From NCBI GenBank assembly GCA_003550305.1, contig QKYT01000527.1, forward strand, positions 6,136 through 70,135: 64,000 nucleotides of DNA, given 5' to 3'. Shown here piece after piece: positions 11,881-24,043 of the stretch (position 1 is the stretch's first letter; each line of letters opens with the position of its first letter). The notes beneath the pieces were generated by a model. That model made no database searches and had not been told where the DNA came from. It saw only the letters and a program-made list of their open reading frames with translations. The translations under genes and the position numbers were made by a program. Source of the DNA: Glomus cerebriforme (Eukaryota; Glomeromycota; Glomeromycetes; Glomerales; Glomeraceae).

Positions 11881-12566
11881 TCACATTTCATTCCCATGAT
11901 AATCCATTTCTCTCCCATGGAATCCTGTTGTAGCTTCCTCCCCGTTGGATCTTGCGGTTAACTCTAAATGAATACGCTATTAAAAAGATATTTATCAGTT
12001 ATAAATAAGTTATCAATGCATATAATCCATATATTAAAATAATGATCCTTTTTTTTTATATTACCACTCCTTTACAACAACTTCTAGAAACTTTCCAATG
12101 AAGTTTTCCATAATCTTTTCGATTAAATTCAGTTAATTTATCTTTAAGTGATTTCATCATCTAAATAAATAAAATATTAATCGGCGAATAACTGACTGTG
12201 GTATTAAATAATTTTGATTGTAGTTATAAACCGAATAGTAATCAAAAATTTATACCCTTTTATCTCTTTTTCTTGCATCAACACAAACAACAATATGACC
12301 AATTATTGGTAATATTAGCATCGCTAATAACATTAATCCTACTGGGGTTTCTTTTTGTCTTTTTATAAGAATTTCATTAAGTTGACAAATTCTATCGTTA
12401 AATTCTTGTCTTGAAATCTGATAATGAAACAAAAAGTTTTTGAAATTCGATACACCGTTGAAATGATAACATATTTATACGTACTACTTACATAAGGTTG
12501 AAAAGTTGTAGAGTATGTCACATCAAAGATTGGAAGTACCTTTACAGAAACTACTTGAGTACTCAT
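11881..12566 (-). CDS. Small ERF4/Golgin A7/CHIC-like protein (142 aa)
   Basis: Four minus-strand exons 12566-12492, 12417-12256, 12160-12065 and 11976-11881, all phase 0, give 142 residues. After an N-terminal beta-like segment there is an ISRQEFNDRICQLNEIL helix (about 26-42). A hydrophobic stretch VGLMLLAMLILPIIGHIVV (about 52-70) follows, then a basic segment and a KLHWKVSRSCC motif (about 98-108). This order matches the ERF4/CHIC/GOLGA7 domain, whose members partner DHHC palmitoyltransferases (Erf2-Erf4 acting on Ras) or are themselves palmitoylated; the Cys pair could be acylated. The exact subgroup is not settled. The short acidic and Gly-rich C-terminus (residues 112-142) looks lineage-specific. 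The likely location is Golgi or endomembrane, by family. Confidence 0.65.
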
Positions 12567-14263
12567 TTTAAAAGAGTTTAAAATTATTCTAACAAAATTA
12601 ATGATAGTTATCAGTTAATCAGTTAAACATTAGAAAAGTTTTCATACCCATTGAATTTATGATGCACAAAATCAAATGACTGCATCATAATGAAATAACC
12701 GAAATCATCCTTTCATTTAGTTTCCTTTGATGAACATTTTTTAGCCAAGGAATACTACAAGTAATACATTATATATCATCTATCTTTAAGAAAATAGTAA
12801 GATCTTCAGTTCGATATGGTATTATACATCATTATTATCCTTTTACAGAAATTATTAGTTTCTCAATGACTTAAGAAAGAGAAAGGAGATATTTGACTAT
12901 CCGATAAATCACATGATTACTTAATTTTGGCCGAAATTATAATTTCCTTCAGTATCAAGTATAGTTCTATTATATTACGATTATCCATTCATGTACAGTT
13001 AGCTCCAATCAAAAACTAATTCATTAATTATTTGAATCCTATAATCCTATAGGATTTCTCGACTAAAAGAGGTCGGCAATGCCCACAATAAAACAATCCG
13101 TTCATGCAATAACAGTTTTTTATCATTAAACAAAGAAAAAAATCATACAAAAATCATATGTAAAAATAAATAAATAAATTTTCTTTTTTTTAAAAAAAAA
13201 ACGTTTCAGAATAATAGTCATATTTTAATTGGTTTTTTCATTATGAAACTAAACGTTACATTTTTTTTGAATCTACTCCGAGATAAATTGCTTGCAGATT
13301 TCAGATTTTTTTTCTTTTCCTATCAACATTTTGATACTAATTTCTATTAAATTGTATTAAATTGTATTAAATGTATTATTCTTGAATATGTGATAGGTAT
13401 ATTTATTATATGATAGTTATTACTGGTTATACTGATTATCATCGAATAAAAGAAAATCATTAATTAATAATCAACTGCGATTTTTACTTGTATAGAACTT
13501 ATATGACTTCTGACCTTGGAAAAACTTTTTTCCTTATAAAAATCATACAAATTATATCTAATCATTTCCAAAATTAAAAATGATATGTCAAAGGGTCTAT
13601 AGTTGGTCCGGTGATCTTTTAGAAAAAACTTTTATTATGATTCGTTTTTTTTTTCATTTTTGGGTCTAAAATTTATTGATGTATCACGAGTCAGGGTTTT
13701 TTTTAAGGAGAGCGAAAAAAAATTTTCCGACATGTTATTATTACAAATTTTGAAAAACAAAGATTTACAATACAAAGGATTTTCATTATGCGTATATATA
13801 TTAGAATGCATAGAATGCACGTTTTACCGGCAAATTGAAACGACATTTTAAATAATAACAGATACGTTGTAGTACAAGTAACAACTTTTGACCGTACTTT
13901 TTTCACATGTAATAAAAAAAATGATATATATAATATATTATATTACTTTTTAATAATTTCCTATTAAGTTCAATAAATCAATATAACCAATAAATTACAA
14001 AATAATATCATACTGTACAAATTTTTAACCAAAATCATTAATACCCACACCAAATATTAAAATTCCAACCTATATTAAAATATATATTAAATATTAAAAA
14101 TATTAAAAAAAATATTAAATTATTACCCAATATTATATATTCCCATACTTTTACAATAGTAATACAAAATTCTAATCTATGTGTTTTTTTTTTGCTGTAC
14201 ATTTAATTATTAATTATTAATGATAAAGTAGTAAAGATTAATTCAAATATATAATAATATATT
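12567..14263. other. Intergenic, no gene seen
   Basis: AT-rich spacer of 1.7 kb between two genes on the same strand. The frames at 13635-13906 are mutually antisense, low-complexity and lack splice partners. A block of ATATTAAA-type repeats occurs near 14075-14120. Nothing else is supported. Confidence 0.55.
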
Positions 14264-15318
14264 TTAAGGAGCGATGTTCGCAGCATTTTCATTACGCGGT
14301 GTTTCACTAATTTGAGTAAGCGAATTTGTGGTACTAGAATTATTATTATAATAATTATTATTAGTAGAACTCGTACTACTTTTTCTTCTACTACTAATAC
14401 TAAGAATACTACTGATACTCCTATTACTTTTTCGTTTATTAGTAGTAGGACTTAAATTCGTGGAAGTTAATTCCTTGGCGATTTGTACTTGACGTTCCAA
14501 TGGAATAATTCTGGCACCTAAAGGAGGTATTTCCATACCATTATAATACTGCGGTACATACTCATGATTAACATTCTCTTCAGGAGATCCTTTAGTATCT
14601 TTATTAATCTCAACTATTATAGACTTATGATCGTTAATCGAATCATATAATTTATTTGAACTAATAACGGGAGGTGTTGTAACATCAGTTAAACCAGCTT
14701 TTGAAGAGTAATAATCTAATATCGGTTGAGTATCTGGTGTAGTACATAATTCTGGTATAGGATGATTATGTTTAACAAAATTTATGGTCAATTGAGGATG
14801 AGGTAATTCTTCATCATCTACTTCTTCTTCTTGTGATCCAGAAGATTCTTTTCTTTTTTTTATAAATTGAATTAAATAATAAATTATTATTGATAATACT
14901 AATAATGACCCGATTACTATTCCAGTAATCGTTAACCCATTTGTCAAATTATCAGATTCTTTTTTATTATCATTAGATGAACTAATACCCAAGGCGATAG
15001 AGTTTGTAGAAAGAGTAGAAGGATGTAAAGAAGATTCAATATCTTTTGAATTTATTGTTGGAAGAGGAGGAGAACTTCTTCTTGGCTTATGACGATAATT
15101 TGATCGTACATGTGTTTTGGTCCTGCCAGAATGGTTACAATTCTGGTTTATCCCGTCTAAAAATTTTTTTAGAAAGTTGTTTTTAATTAATTGGTTTCTT
15201 TTTTTTTTTCTTAAAAAAAAAAAAAAAAAAATCTTAATAAAAAAAACCACTGATTTTACTTACCCTGCGAGCACCAGTAATTTGAGCGACTGTAATTTCT
15301 TCCCTTATTATCTCCCAT
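14264..15318 (-). CDS. Single-pass membrane protein with Ser/Asn-rich cytosolic tail (function unknown)
   Basis: Two minus-strand exons, 15318-15264 and 15156-14264, give 315 residues; the donor is GTAAGT and the acceptor TTTTTAG, and the join restores an Asp codon. I do not recognise a family. Seen: a short basic N-terminal half with Cys16 and Cys24 and Arg/Lys-rich stretches, no cleavable signal peptide, one transmembrane helix at about residues 93-117 (LTITGIVIGSLLVLSIIIYY), a basic stop-transfer IKKRK, then an acidic patch and a Ser/Thr/Asn-rich tail ending in an Asn/Tyr/Ser low-complexity run. The topology and architecture resemble the gene at 22718-24043: tiny first exon, one large second exon, single helix followed by Lys/Arg. 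Fungal cell-surface sensors share this plan, but the short ectodomain argues against a classical WSC/Mid2 sensor. The exon 1 choice is the weakest point. Confidence 0.65.
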
Positions 15319-16975
15319 TTTATTTAAAATTTGTCCCGAAAAAAAAAAAAATTAAAAGAGTTCACCAGTTTAATTTTAATTTTTGAAATGATAGGAAAGA
15401 AATAGTATTAAAGAAAACTTTAAAACCGAATGATTATGTGAGTGAGATCAACTCAAATCCATTCGTTTTATTAAAATTTACGCTCAAAGAACTTTTTTTT
15501 TTGTTACTTTAAAAAGGGATTTTTTTTGATGGACTTTATACTGACTTTTATTATTAAAAAAAAGAAAGAAAGAGAGAATGAATGTGGATAAAGTTTGATT
15601 TTTTTTTTCTTCTCTAGTTAAACGAAGATATAATTCGAGTCAAAAAAGTCAAGAAAGATATCTCTTATAACTAGAGGGGGGGGGAAAAAGAAAAAAAAAA
15701 TAATATGATTATTATTATGAAGAAAGAATGTAAAAAAAAAAAAGGCGGGTACCCGATGAGTATTTATTTACTTATTTATAATAACAAATAAATTTATAAT
15801 ATATATAGTTAATCAATATAATTATTGACTTAAAAGTTAAAATGCAAAATGCGCCTTAAGCTTGCTTAACAAATCAAATGATACGTTGAGTTGCCCTGTT
15901 AATTATTTATAGTTGTAAATAATAAAAATTAAGTATATGCTGTCACTGTCATATATAATTCTTGGTAAAACACATTTTATGTTGTAATCAAAGGATCATC
16001 GTCCACGTTCGGCTATTAAGGGATCAGCCATATGGTAGGTAATTTTGGAATCTGGAATAATCTATTGAATTTGGGAAACAAAAGTATTTCGAAAATATAA
16101 TTATAATTTTTATTATTACAAGAAAGAAAGAATTTGTCAAATCCCCTTTAAAAAAAATATATATATATTTCATTTTTTTTTATAATAAAATTATAATAAC
16201 CTTCTATTTTAAAGAATAATTTAACATTTATAGAAGATATAAGTTACATCATCCAATTTTTTTTTTGTGATTTCTAATTTGTTTACCTTTTAAAGTTAAC
16301 TATACATTATATTTATAAATATCTAGAAGAATCTTTTTAATATCTATAAATGAAATGACAGATTAATGATTTAATGTAATGTGGCAAACTAAATTTGTCC
16401 TATTTCATTTTCATTAAAGACGCGTTCTATGATTTTGTTTTTTTCTATCGGATAATTTACGGATTAAATGGTTTTCGTAATTATTGGCTGAAAATTTAGT
16501 TTCAAAAATCGGAATTTATAATTATCTGCTTTCGATTTTGAAAATAAACTTATTTTTAGTTGAGAGTCTGAAAAAGTTAATAAAATTTTGAAAGAGAAGT
16601 TATTTTGATTATTTTCTTGCTGAATTGAGTTTACAAGTGCCAAGATAAGGGAACTTTTTTTTGTTTCAGATTTTTTTTTTTTTTTTTTTTTTTTATCGCT
16701 AACGAAAGAAATGATAATATATTATAGCTTAAAAATCATACTTGGCTAAATAGAGAAATGGCAAAAAAAAAATAATAAAATCGATATTATAAATGACGAT
16801 ATATTGTAGAATGGGATTTCTTGAGTAAAATGGATAAAGCTGTGGCAAATTATATTTTAATTTGGTAAAAACAGGTTTTTTTTTCAAGAATCGGGCTTGA
16901 TCATTTTTTTTTTCTCCTAATAAGTATAATAAATAAAAAAGTATTAAAAAAAAGGAGAGACAAACAAGAAAAAAA

Positions 16976-16976
16976 N
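16976..16976. other. Single ambiguous base in poly-A tract
   Basis: One N inside an A run, probably a sequencing length ambiguity. Confidence 0.95.
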
Positions 16977-18024
16977 AAAAAAAAAAAAAAAAAGAAAAAG
17001 AAATGTTTGAAGGAATAAATAGAAATGAATCAAAGAAAATTTGATATCAAAGAAAATTCTATAATAGGATTAATTTTGTTTTGGTATAATTTCATAAAGT
17101 TTTTTTCTTAAAAAAAAAAAATTATTATTAAATGCTCCTTTTTTCGATTTTATCTTTAGTGTAACGGTTTATTTGAAAATTACTTCATATATGAAATGAT
17201 CTAATGCTATTTTGGCTTAGTATGTTTGAAATTTGAGTTTTTCAAACACTTTGCGCCATTGAATGGGCGATGGCGTAAAAAACGATTGACGTAAATCATG
17301 TTTTTTTCTATAAAGAAAAAAATTTTTTGTTTTTAAGCATAATTTTTAATATCTCATGAGAAGTTGTTGGCAATGTTTGTTCGGGATCTACAAAAAATTC
17401 TCTTACTTGTTATATGTTAAAAGATTTATGAAACAATTTTCATTATCGGTGGGATAATATTTTAAAAAGTTTTAATTATTTGATAAACATTTACTAAAAT
17501 TTTCTAGAATTTGAAATAATAAAATCACTAAACGATGTATGGGTATTAGTACTTCCGATTTAGGATTCTTAAAACGGACTAATTAGTTTTGGACTCTATG
17601 CATGCAAGTGCAAGTATAATCGCAAATCTGATATTCGTGATAAATATCATAAAAAAATATAAACATATCAGATATTTCTTTTTTAATTAATTTGCATTTA
17701 GTTTTCGATTGGATAAATTAATGCTTATAGTTAAAGTTCTTAATCTCAAGAGGATGTATAATTAAATTTCCTTCTGTATTTATTTTAATTACAATCAAAA
17801 TCATTTTTGATTATATTGTATAATGTTAATTATATAATTTTTTACTTTTAAAATTATAATTTCAAGAGAACCAGAAAACTTACAACTTGTTTTTTAATGC
17901 AAAATACCAATGTATATATATAATTTTCGTGTTATATTATAAAGGATTAATTTTACATTCACCGGAGGTGAGCGTTAAACTAATCCTTAATTTTAATATA
18001 TTTAATTTTAAGATTTTAAAAATA

Positions 18025-18578
18025 CAGTTAAACCTTGATATAGTTACCACTGGATATAACAAACCTTCTGTTCTAGAGGATTTAGTTCAGTATAGAGTAA
18101 ATTCGTTATATAATATACCAAACTCCTGGTAATTTTGGCCAAATTTATAGTGCTAGTCAGGATTATAATTTTGCTTAATATAAATTTTAAAAAAGGTTAT
18201 ACATTAATTACTGATAATTTTGGTAAATTCAGCTTAAATTAACATGATTATTTGTTATAGAAAATAAAATTAATATATGGTTTATATATCTGGATAAGTT
18301 CTATATATAGTATATAGCATTTTATTATAGCAATTCAGTATAACTAGTATAATTTAAGGATTTTGGTTTAATATAACAAGTTTTTGGTATATATAGGTTC
18401 ATTATAACCAGTAGTAACTTTATAGCGAATTCTTAATATAGTGAATTTTACCTAACACATAATTTTTAACCAATTAAATTCATTAAAATTCTCTTATTAT
18501 AATGAACTAACCATAAAAAATTTATTATAATCCTATAGTGAAGTTGAGATCTAGGTTCATTATATCAAGAGTTTACTG
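18025..18578. mobile_element. Tc1/mariner (pogo-type) non-autonomous element
   Basis: The left end reads CAGTTAAACCTTGATATA and the right end, reverse-complemented, CAGTAAACTCTTGATATA. Both are flanked directly by TA (18023-18024 and 18579-18580), the target duplication of the Tc1/mariner superfamily. The 554-bp interior has no transposase frame. It repeats motifs of the type TATAATGAACC and ATATACCAA several times, as in pogo/Tigger-like MITEs. The termini diverge slightly from each other, so the copy is old. Confidence 0.7.
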
Positions 18579-20173
18579 TAATATTTAAAAAATTAATTAA
18601 AAATAAAAAATTTATAATAAAATTTGAATAAATTAATAAAAAATAATATATTACTTTTAATAGAAATTTAATTTACAATTCATAAGAAATGAAAAGATCT
18701 ATATTAGTGATCGGCAGAACAATTTTATAATTAAATTTATTAGTGCCTATAATCTGGAGCCATTGGGCAAATATTGATATATTTTAATAATTATTTTAGA
18801 TCTTTAAAAATAATAAATTAATTTATGGCTTTCTGGCTACCTCCCATAAAAAAATTATAAGAATATCTTCAAAATTGCAAATTCTAAATGAGGACTGAAA
18901 TTATGTAATTAGACATTTTTGTTAAATTTTACTATTAAAATCACTGGCTGGAAGAATTATGAATATGGTAGAGTAATAAAATATATTATATTTTTTTGCC
19001 TATTTTTTTGCAATTAATATTAGCCAAATTATTTAATTAAAATTATCATGATGCAGGTCAGAGGTGCTTTGCTTAATTCAGCAATATATAGATTATAGCT
19101 AAAATGCCTGCTAATCACTAATATTAATTGTTCCATTTCTTGCAAATTGCAAATTAATAAAATTTGCTATTGTAATTAATTTTTATTAATTAATTGAACT
19201 TTTAAAATATTTTTAATTATTCTTTAAATAAATCTGCCTTTTTAATCCTTTTTAAACATAAGTATATTAATTATATTATTTATTATAAAGTATTTTTAAT
19301 TCTGAATTCTTATAACTTTTATAGAATTTTAATTTTTTTTTATTTTCATTAGTTTTATATTCTATATAATTCTAATTTTTTCCATTTATTACATGTTAAC
19401 TATATAAGAAAAAAAAACACAAAAACATAGCTAAAGTATATTAATTGCTAAAAATATAATCATAGAAAATATAGATATAAAGGTACTATGATTTATGCAT
19501 AATGGTAATGAATTTCAGTAACAAATTCCTTAAGATTTACTATAGAATAAGATATATTTTTAAATTAAGAGTAGTAACACTATAAAGCTTTACCTCTTAA
19601 TAGATTTATATATTCTACTCCTAAAAATGAACAAAAAACTAAATAATCTGATATTTGTTATGATTCTCCCATTAGTGCTTGATGCTGGTTATAGTTGTAT
19701 TCCTTTTACTCCAGATGCATATTTATTCATTCTTTAATAATAAAATATAAATCATGTAATGTACATTTTAATGCTATAATTTTATACACTTCAAAAATAA
19801 ATTTTATTAGTTCAATTGATTAATTTTATATTTATAACATGTGCTATCAAAACAGCATGTAGCTGACATTGTGAATGATAATTTATATTTGAGTTTGGTT
19901 GTTTTTTGTACTTGTCTTTCATGCAACAGCTGCTGCTCTTGTGGTTCTAACGATAGTGTCTTTCATTTGTTCTATGCGCATATTGCGAGTGAATATAAAG
20001 CTTTATATATTTATAGTTAGAAGTTTTTCAAACTTCATTTTCATATTTTTTAAATAATTGTCACGAATGCCTTTTTTCAATACCGTCACTTTTAACTAAA
20101 GAAACGCGTGAGTTTCAAAATCAGGTGACACTGATTATCGTAGCACATCACGAGATTACCTTTTTTTTTTTTA

Positions 20174-22110
20174 ATGGAGTTTAGACTCGCATCTCGACGT
20201 TCTTTATCTGTCGTTCCTCATTATTTACGAGTTCAAGGTTCATTAAACTCAGTTTTTCAGATCCTTTGGGCTCGTTCTTTTTCTTGTACTTTACGAAGAA
20301 ATATGCCACCAAAAAAAGTTGTCAAAGAAGAACGAATTTTACTTGGTAGACCAAGTAATAACCTGAAAATCGGAGTTGTTGGACTACCTAATGTTGGGTG
20401 AGTTTCCGAGAAATTTTGATCATTTTTGAAAATTATATAAACGGATTTAAGGGTACTTGTGTTAATAATAAAAACTATCTAATTAATCAAACCTTATTTG
20501 CTTTAATTCAATTTTCCAATTTTAGAAAATCCACTTTCTTTAATGCCATTACAAACAGTGCAGCATCCGCAGAGAATTATCCTTTTTGTACAATTGGTTA
20601 GATTTACAACCCTATTTCATAATTATATATTTATTTATTTTAGTGATTTCAATCTAAATTTTAACCATCATTTTGATATTATATATATATATAGATCCAG
20701 AAGAATCCAGAGTTGCTGTACCTGATTCTCGCTTTGACTGGTTATGTGAAACGTATAAACCACTTTCAAAGGTGCCGGCTTATCTTACCGTTATTGATAT
20801 TGCTGGGTTAGTCAAAGGAGCATCTACCGGAGCTGGGTTGGGTAACAACTTTTTGAGTCATATTCGAGCTGTAGATGCTATTTTCCACGTTGTTCGTATC
20901 CTTTTTTATTTCAAAGTTATATTATGCTATGCCAATATTTATCACTTAACATTGTTGATGGATAACAGGGGCTTTTTCCGAAGAGGATGTAATTCATGTT
21001 GAAGGAGAACTTGATCCTGTTAGGGATCTTGAAATTATTCATAACGAACTTCGTCTCAAAGATGAAGAATTTTTGAATAAAAAAGTAGAAGAATTGTCAA
21101 AAGTTACGGCACGCGTGGGAAAAGGTGGTACTGCGGCCGATAAGGCAAAGAAAGAAGAATTGGTTAGTATTATACATATGGGATTCATGAATCAAAAGAG
21201 AGAACTTGAAGTTAATGCTTAATTTCTGATATAGGATATTACACAAAAAGTGCTGAAATACGTAGCAGAAGATAAAAAGGATGTTCGAAAAGGAGATTGG
21301 AATAATAAAGAAGTAATTATTAAATCCTCAAAAAATCTTTTAAGTTTATTTATTATATATATTTTATATATTTTTTACGTTTTAGGTTGAGATTATCAAT
21401 AGCTTACAATTACTTACCGCAAAGCCTGTGATTTATTTAGTTAATTTGAGCGAAAAAGATTACATTAGGAAAAAGAACAAATGGTGATAAATTTTAAAAT
21501 CATTATTATAAAAAAAAAAAAATTTAGATCAAACAAATAATTATTATTTTTTTTTTTTTTAATTTAGGTTACCAAAGATAAAGACATGGGTTGATGAAAA
21601 CAATCCAGGAGATCTAATACTTCCTCTCAGTGCGTCATTTGAATATCAACATTCAATTCTTCCTACAAAGGAAGAAAAAGACAAATTTTTGTCTGAAAAA
21701 GATGCTCAATCTGCATTGCCAAGGATCATAGTGGCAGGATACCAATCATTGCAACTTATGTATTTTTTTACTTGTGGACCAGATGAAGTCAGAGCTTGGA
21801 CAATCAGGGTATTTAATAATGAATCATTATTGTGATAAATAAAAGTGATTTAAGCAAATTTAAATGAAATTTTTTTTTAAAAAAAAAAATCTAGAAACAA
21901 ACGAAGGCACCAAAAGCAGCAGGAGTTATTCATACAGATTTTGAAAAATCATTCATTTTAGTAGAAGTCATGAGATTCGACGATTTAAAAGAACTTGGTA
22001 ACGAATCAGCAGTTAAAGCAGCAGGAAAATATTTGACAAAAGGTAAAGATTATATTTTTGAGGATGGAGATATCGCATATTTCCGAGCGGGTCTTGCTAA
22101 TAAAAAATAA
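20174..22110 (+). CDS. OLA1: Obg-like ATPase OLA1/YchF with N-terminal extension
   Basis: Eight exons: 20174-20397, 20526-20596, 20695-20895, 20969-21162, 21235-21312, 21386-21483, 21568-21808, 21895-22110, all in phase, 440 residues. This is a TRAFAC-class P-loop ATPase that binds ribosomes and proteasome-related factors. Seen: the P-loop GLPNVGKST is split by intron 1; the [10 protein letters not shown] switch II follows; the base-recognition loop is NLSEKD rather than NKxD, the mark of ATP preference in this family. A coiled-coil insertion and a C-terminal TGS domain ending near [17 protein letters not shown] complete the order. The usual OLA1 start MPPKKVV is Met44 (20303). The 43 residues before it are open, Arg/Ser-rich with one acidic residue, and resemble a mitochondrial presequence. 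Either start could be used. Donors at introns 2 and 4 are the less usual GTTAG. Confidence 0.95.
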
Positions 22111-22717
22111 GTTGATAGGGTTTTTTTTTTCTATAACTCAAACCATATGTATTTTTCTATTGATTTATTGCTTTTTAATATTATTTTTAAAAATTTATTT
22201 ATGGGACAATTCATGGAGCTTTTATGTTTTTCCGGTGTAAAGAATAAATATGTGATGTCAAATTAAGCATATTTATTCAAAAACAATAATATATTTTTTA
22301 ATATTATAATATTAAATTTAGGTTTAGGTTAAAAACAATAAAAAAGCAAAAAGAAATAACAAATTTGTAATATTTATATAAAATGTAATGAATGTAATCC
22401 AGACATTCAAACCGTTTATTATTAAACTCTCGGAATAAATATTGAATGAACCTATTTAATTACATGAAAATTGAAAGATTTGTGGGTATTAAGTGTTTTT
22501 TTTGTTCGAAATGCTAATTGCGATTAAGTAAATTAAATGAGGGAATTGAAAATTATTAAATAAAAAAATATATATATATACTATTAATTTATCATAAAAA
22601 AGTCCTCTATGTAGTTCTATAATTTACAATTAAGATTAGAGTAATTCATGATAAGGTGATGTATGTTATGCTAAAGTGAAAGTAAAAAATACTTTTGGTT
22701 GAATTATTATTATTAGA
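22111..22717. other. Intergenic, convergent 3' flanks
   Basis: The spacer between two convergent genes holds both 3' flanks, a TA microsatellite near 22569-22579 and AT-rich sequence. No other feature is seen. Confidence 0.6.
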
Positions 22718-24043
22718 TTATTGATTATCATTTTCATCATTACTGCTAGCAAAATTCCTTGTACCATTACCACTACTACTTGCAGTTGGATAAGGTATAT
22801 AATCAATACGTTCTTGATGTAAAGGAATTACAACATTCCTTGAAGAACCAATACGTTCTTGATGTAAAGAAATTGCAACATCTCTTGAAGAACCTTCTTC
22901 TGGGTCATAATTAATATAAGTTGGAGTACTACTAAGGCGAGAAGCAATCGTAAATATGCCAGAACTAGTGGATTGTCTTAGACTCTTATGTTCATCATCG
23001 GTTAAATCAACCAATTCTTGGAATGCAGATACAGTTGTTAGAGTACGTTTTAATATTGGCGTTTTAGGTTTTTCATTCTCATCATTCTCATCTTTATTAT
23101 CAACAATCGGAGCAGGATGACTACCAATAATATCTTCTGGTACAACTTTTCCTTTTTTGATTTTGAATGAAGAAGAAATACTATTAATTGAGGAAGTTAA
23201 CGAATTAGATTTTGAACCATTTTCCGTTACATCTCCAGTACTAACGATTCGTTGGTTATTATTTGCATTCCTTTTTCTTTTTCTATATATTAAACCTAAG
23301 ATTGTTAATACTATAATGAATAGTAAAACTGCTGCTAATATTGGAAATATCAACACATTTAAATTATGTGATCTATTATTTGATGAACCTGAACTTGGTA
23401 TTGGTTGAGATGAAGAAACCGATGATGATGATGACGATGTTGTTGTTGTTGAAAATATTGAAGAAGGATTTTGTGTTTGTATTGGAGCAGTAACAAAAAG
23501 AGTATCTGATTTTAATGGAGTAATGATAGGTATTGATGTAATGGTAGGTATTGATGGTAACGGTACTCCTGGTGTTAATGTATCGGTAGGTATTATTGTC
23601 CCAGGTATTCCAATACTATTAGTAGCTGGAATATCCGTATTTGGAGTAGCATTAATGTTTGTAGCAGTATCAGTAGAATTAATGTCCGTATCAATGGTAG
23701 TAGCACTAATGTCTGTAGGAGTAGCAGAAGTAATTAAAGTAAAAGATACTGGACCAGGTGATATCGTTATTGTCGGTATTGAAGAGACTGGTGTTGGATT
23801 TAATTTATTATTGTTCGTAATATCTTCTTTTTGTTCACTATTTCTACGATAAAGTCTTTTACTATTACTTATATTAATTACATTATTATTACGCGCTATA
23901 CTTCTGTTATAATAAATCAATAATAAATATTAGTTAAAAAACGTGCGTAAATGATAAATGGATTAAAAAAAAAGAAGTAATAACCTTGAGAGTAAAACTT
24001 ACGTAGTTTCATTTGAAAATTTATTGATACGTATAGGCGGCAT
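22718..24043 (-). CDS. Single-pass mucin-like membrane protein (function unknown)
   Basis: Two minus-strand exons, 24043-24003 and 23903-22718, give 408 residues (donor GTAAGT, acceptor TATAACAG). There is no cleavable signal peptide. Residues about 45-190 form a Ser/Thr/Pro/Ile-rich stalk of the kind that is heavily O-glycosylated. A single transmembrane helix follows at about 197-220 (VLIFPILAAVLLFIIVLTIL) with a RKRKR stop-transfer, then a cytosolic tail with acidic and Ser-rich stretches. Near the C-terminus a 15-residue unit is duplicated in tandem: GSSRDVAISLHQERI, then GSSRNVVIPLHQERI. A dibasic-rich KRLYRR near residue 30 could be a processing site. The architecture suggests a cell-surface or wall-anchored sensor, but no named domain is visible. 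It shares exon layout with the 14264-15318 gene. Confidence 0.7.

Larger units (their letters stand above)
15319..20173. other. Long gene-poor region with a mariner-type element
   Basis: 4.9 kb without a supported gene. It contains A/T runs, a G run near 15676, a single N at 16976, and the TIR element at 18025-18578. From about 18600 to 19800 the sequence is extremely AT-rich. Minus-strand readings near 19450-19720 show short protein-like stretches broken by stops, possibly an old transposon remnant, too weak to call. The last 150 bases are the OLA1 promoter. Confidence 0.5.

Noticed and set aside
13635..13906. Three overlapping frames on both strands
   Set aside because: Mutually antisense, biased to Phe/Lys/Ser, without splice signals.
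17887..18132. 81-codon plus-strand frame
   Set aside because: Its second half is the left arm of the mariner-type element, not coding sequence.
19450..19720. Minus-strand protein-like stretches with stops
   Set aside because: Too short and AT-biased to separate from random translation; mentioned only in the region note.
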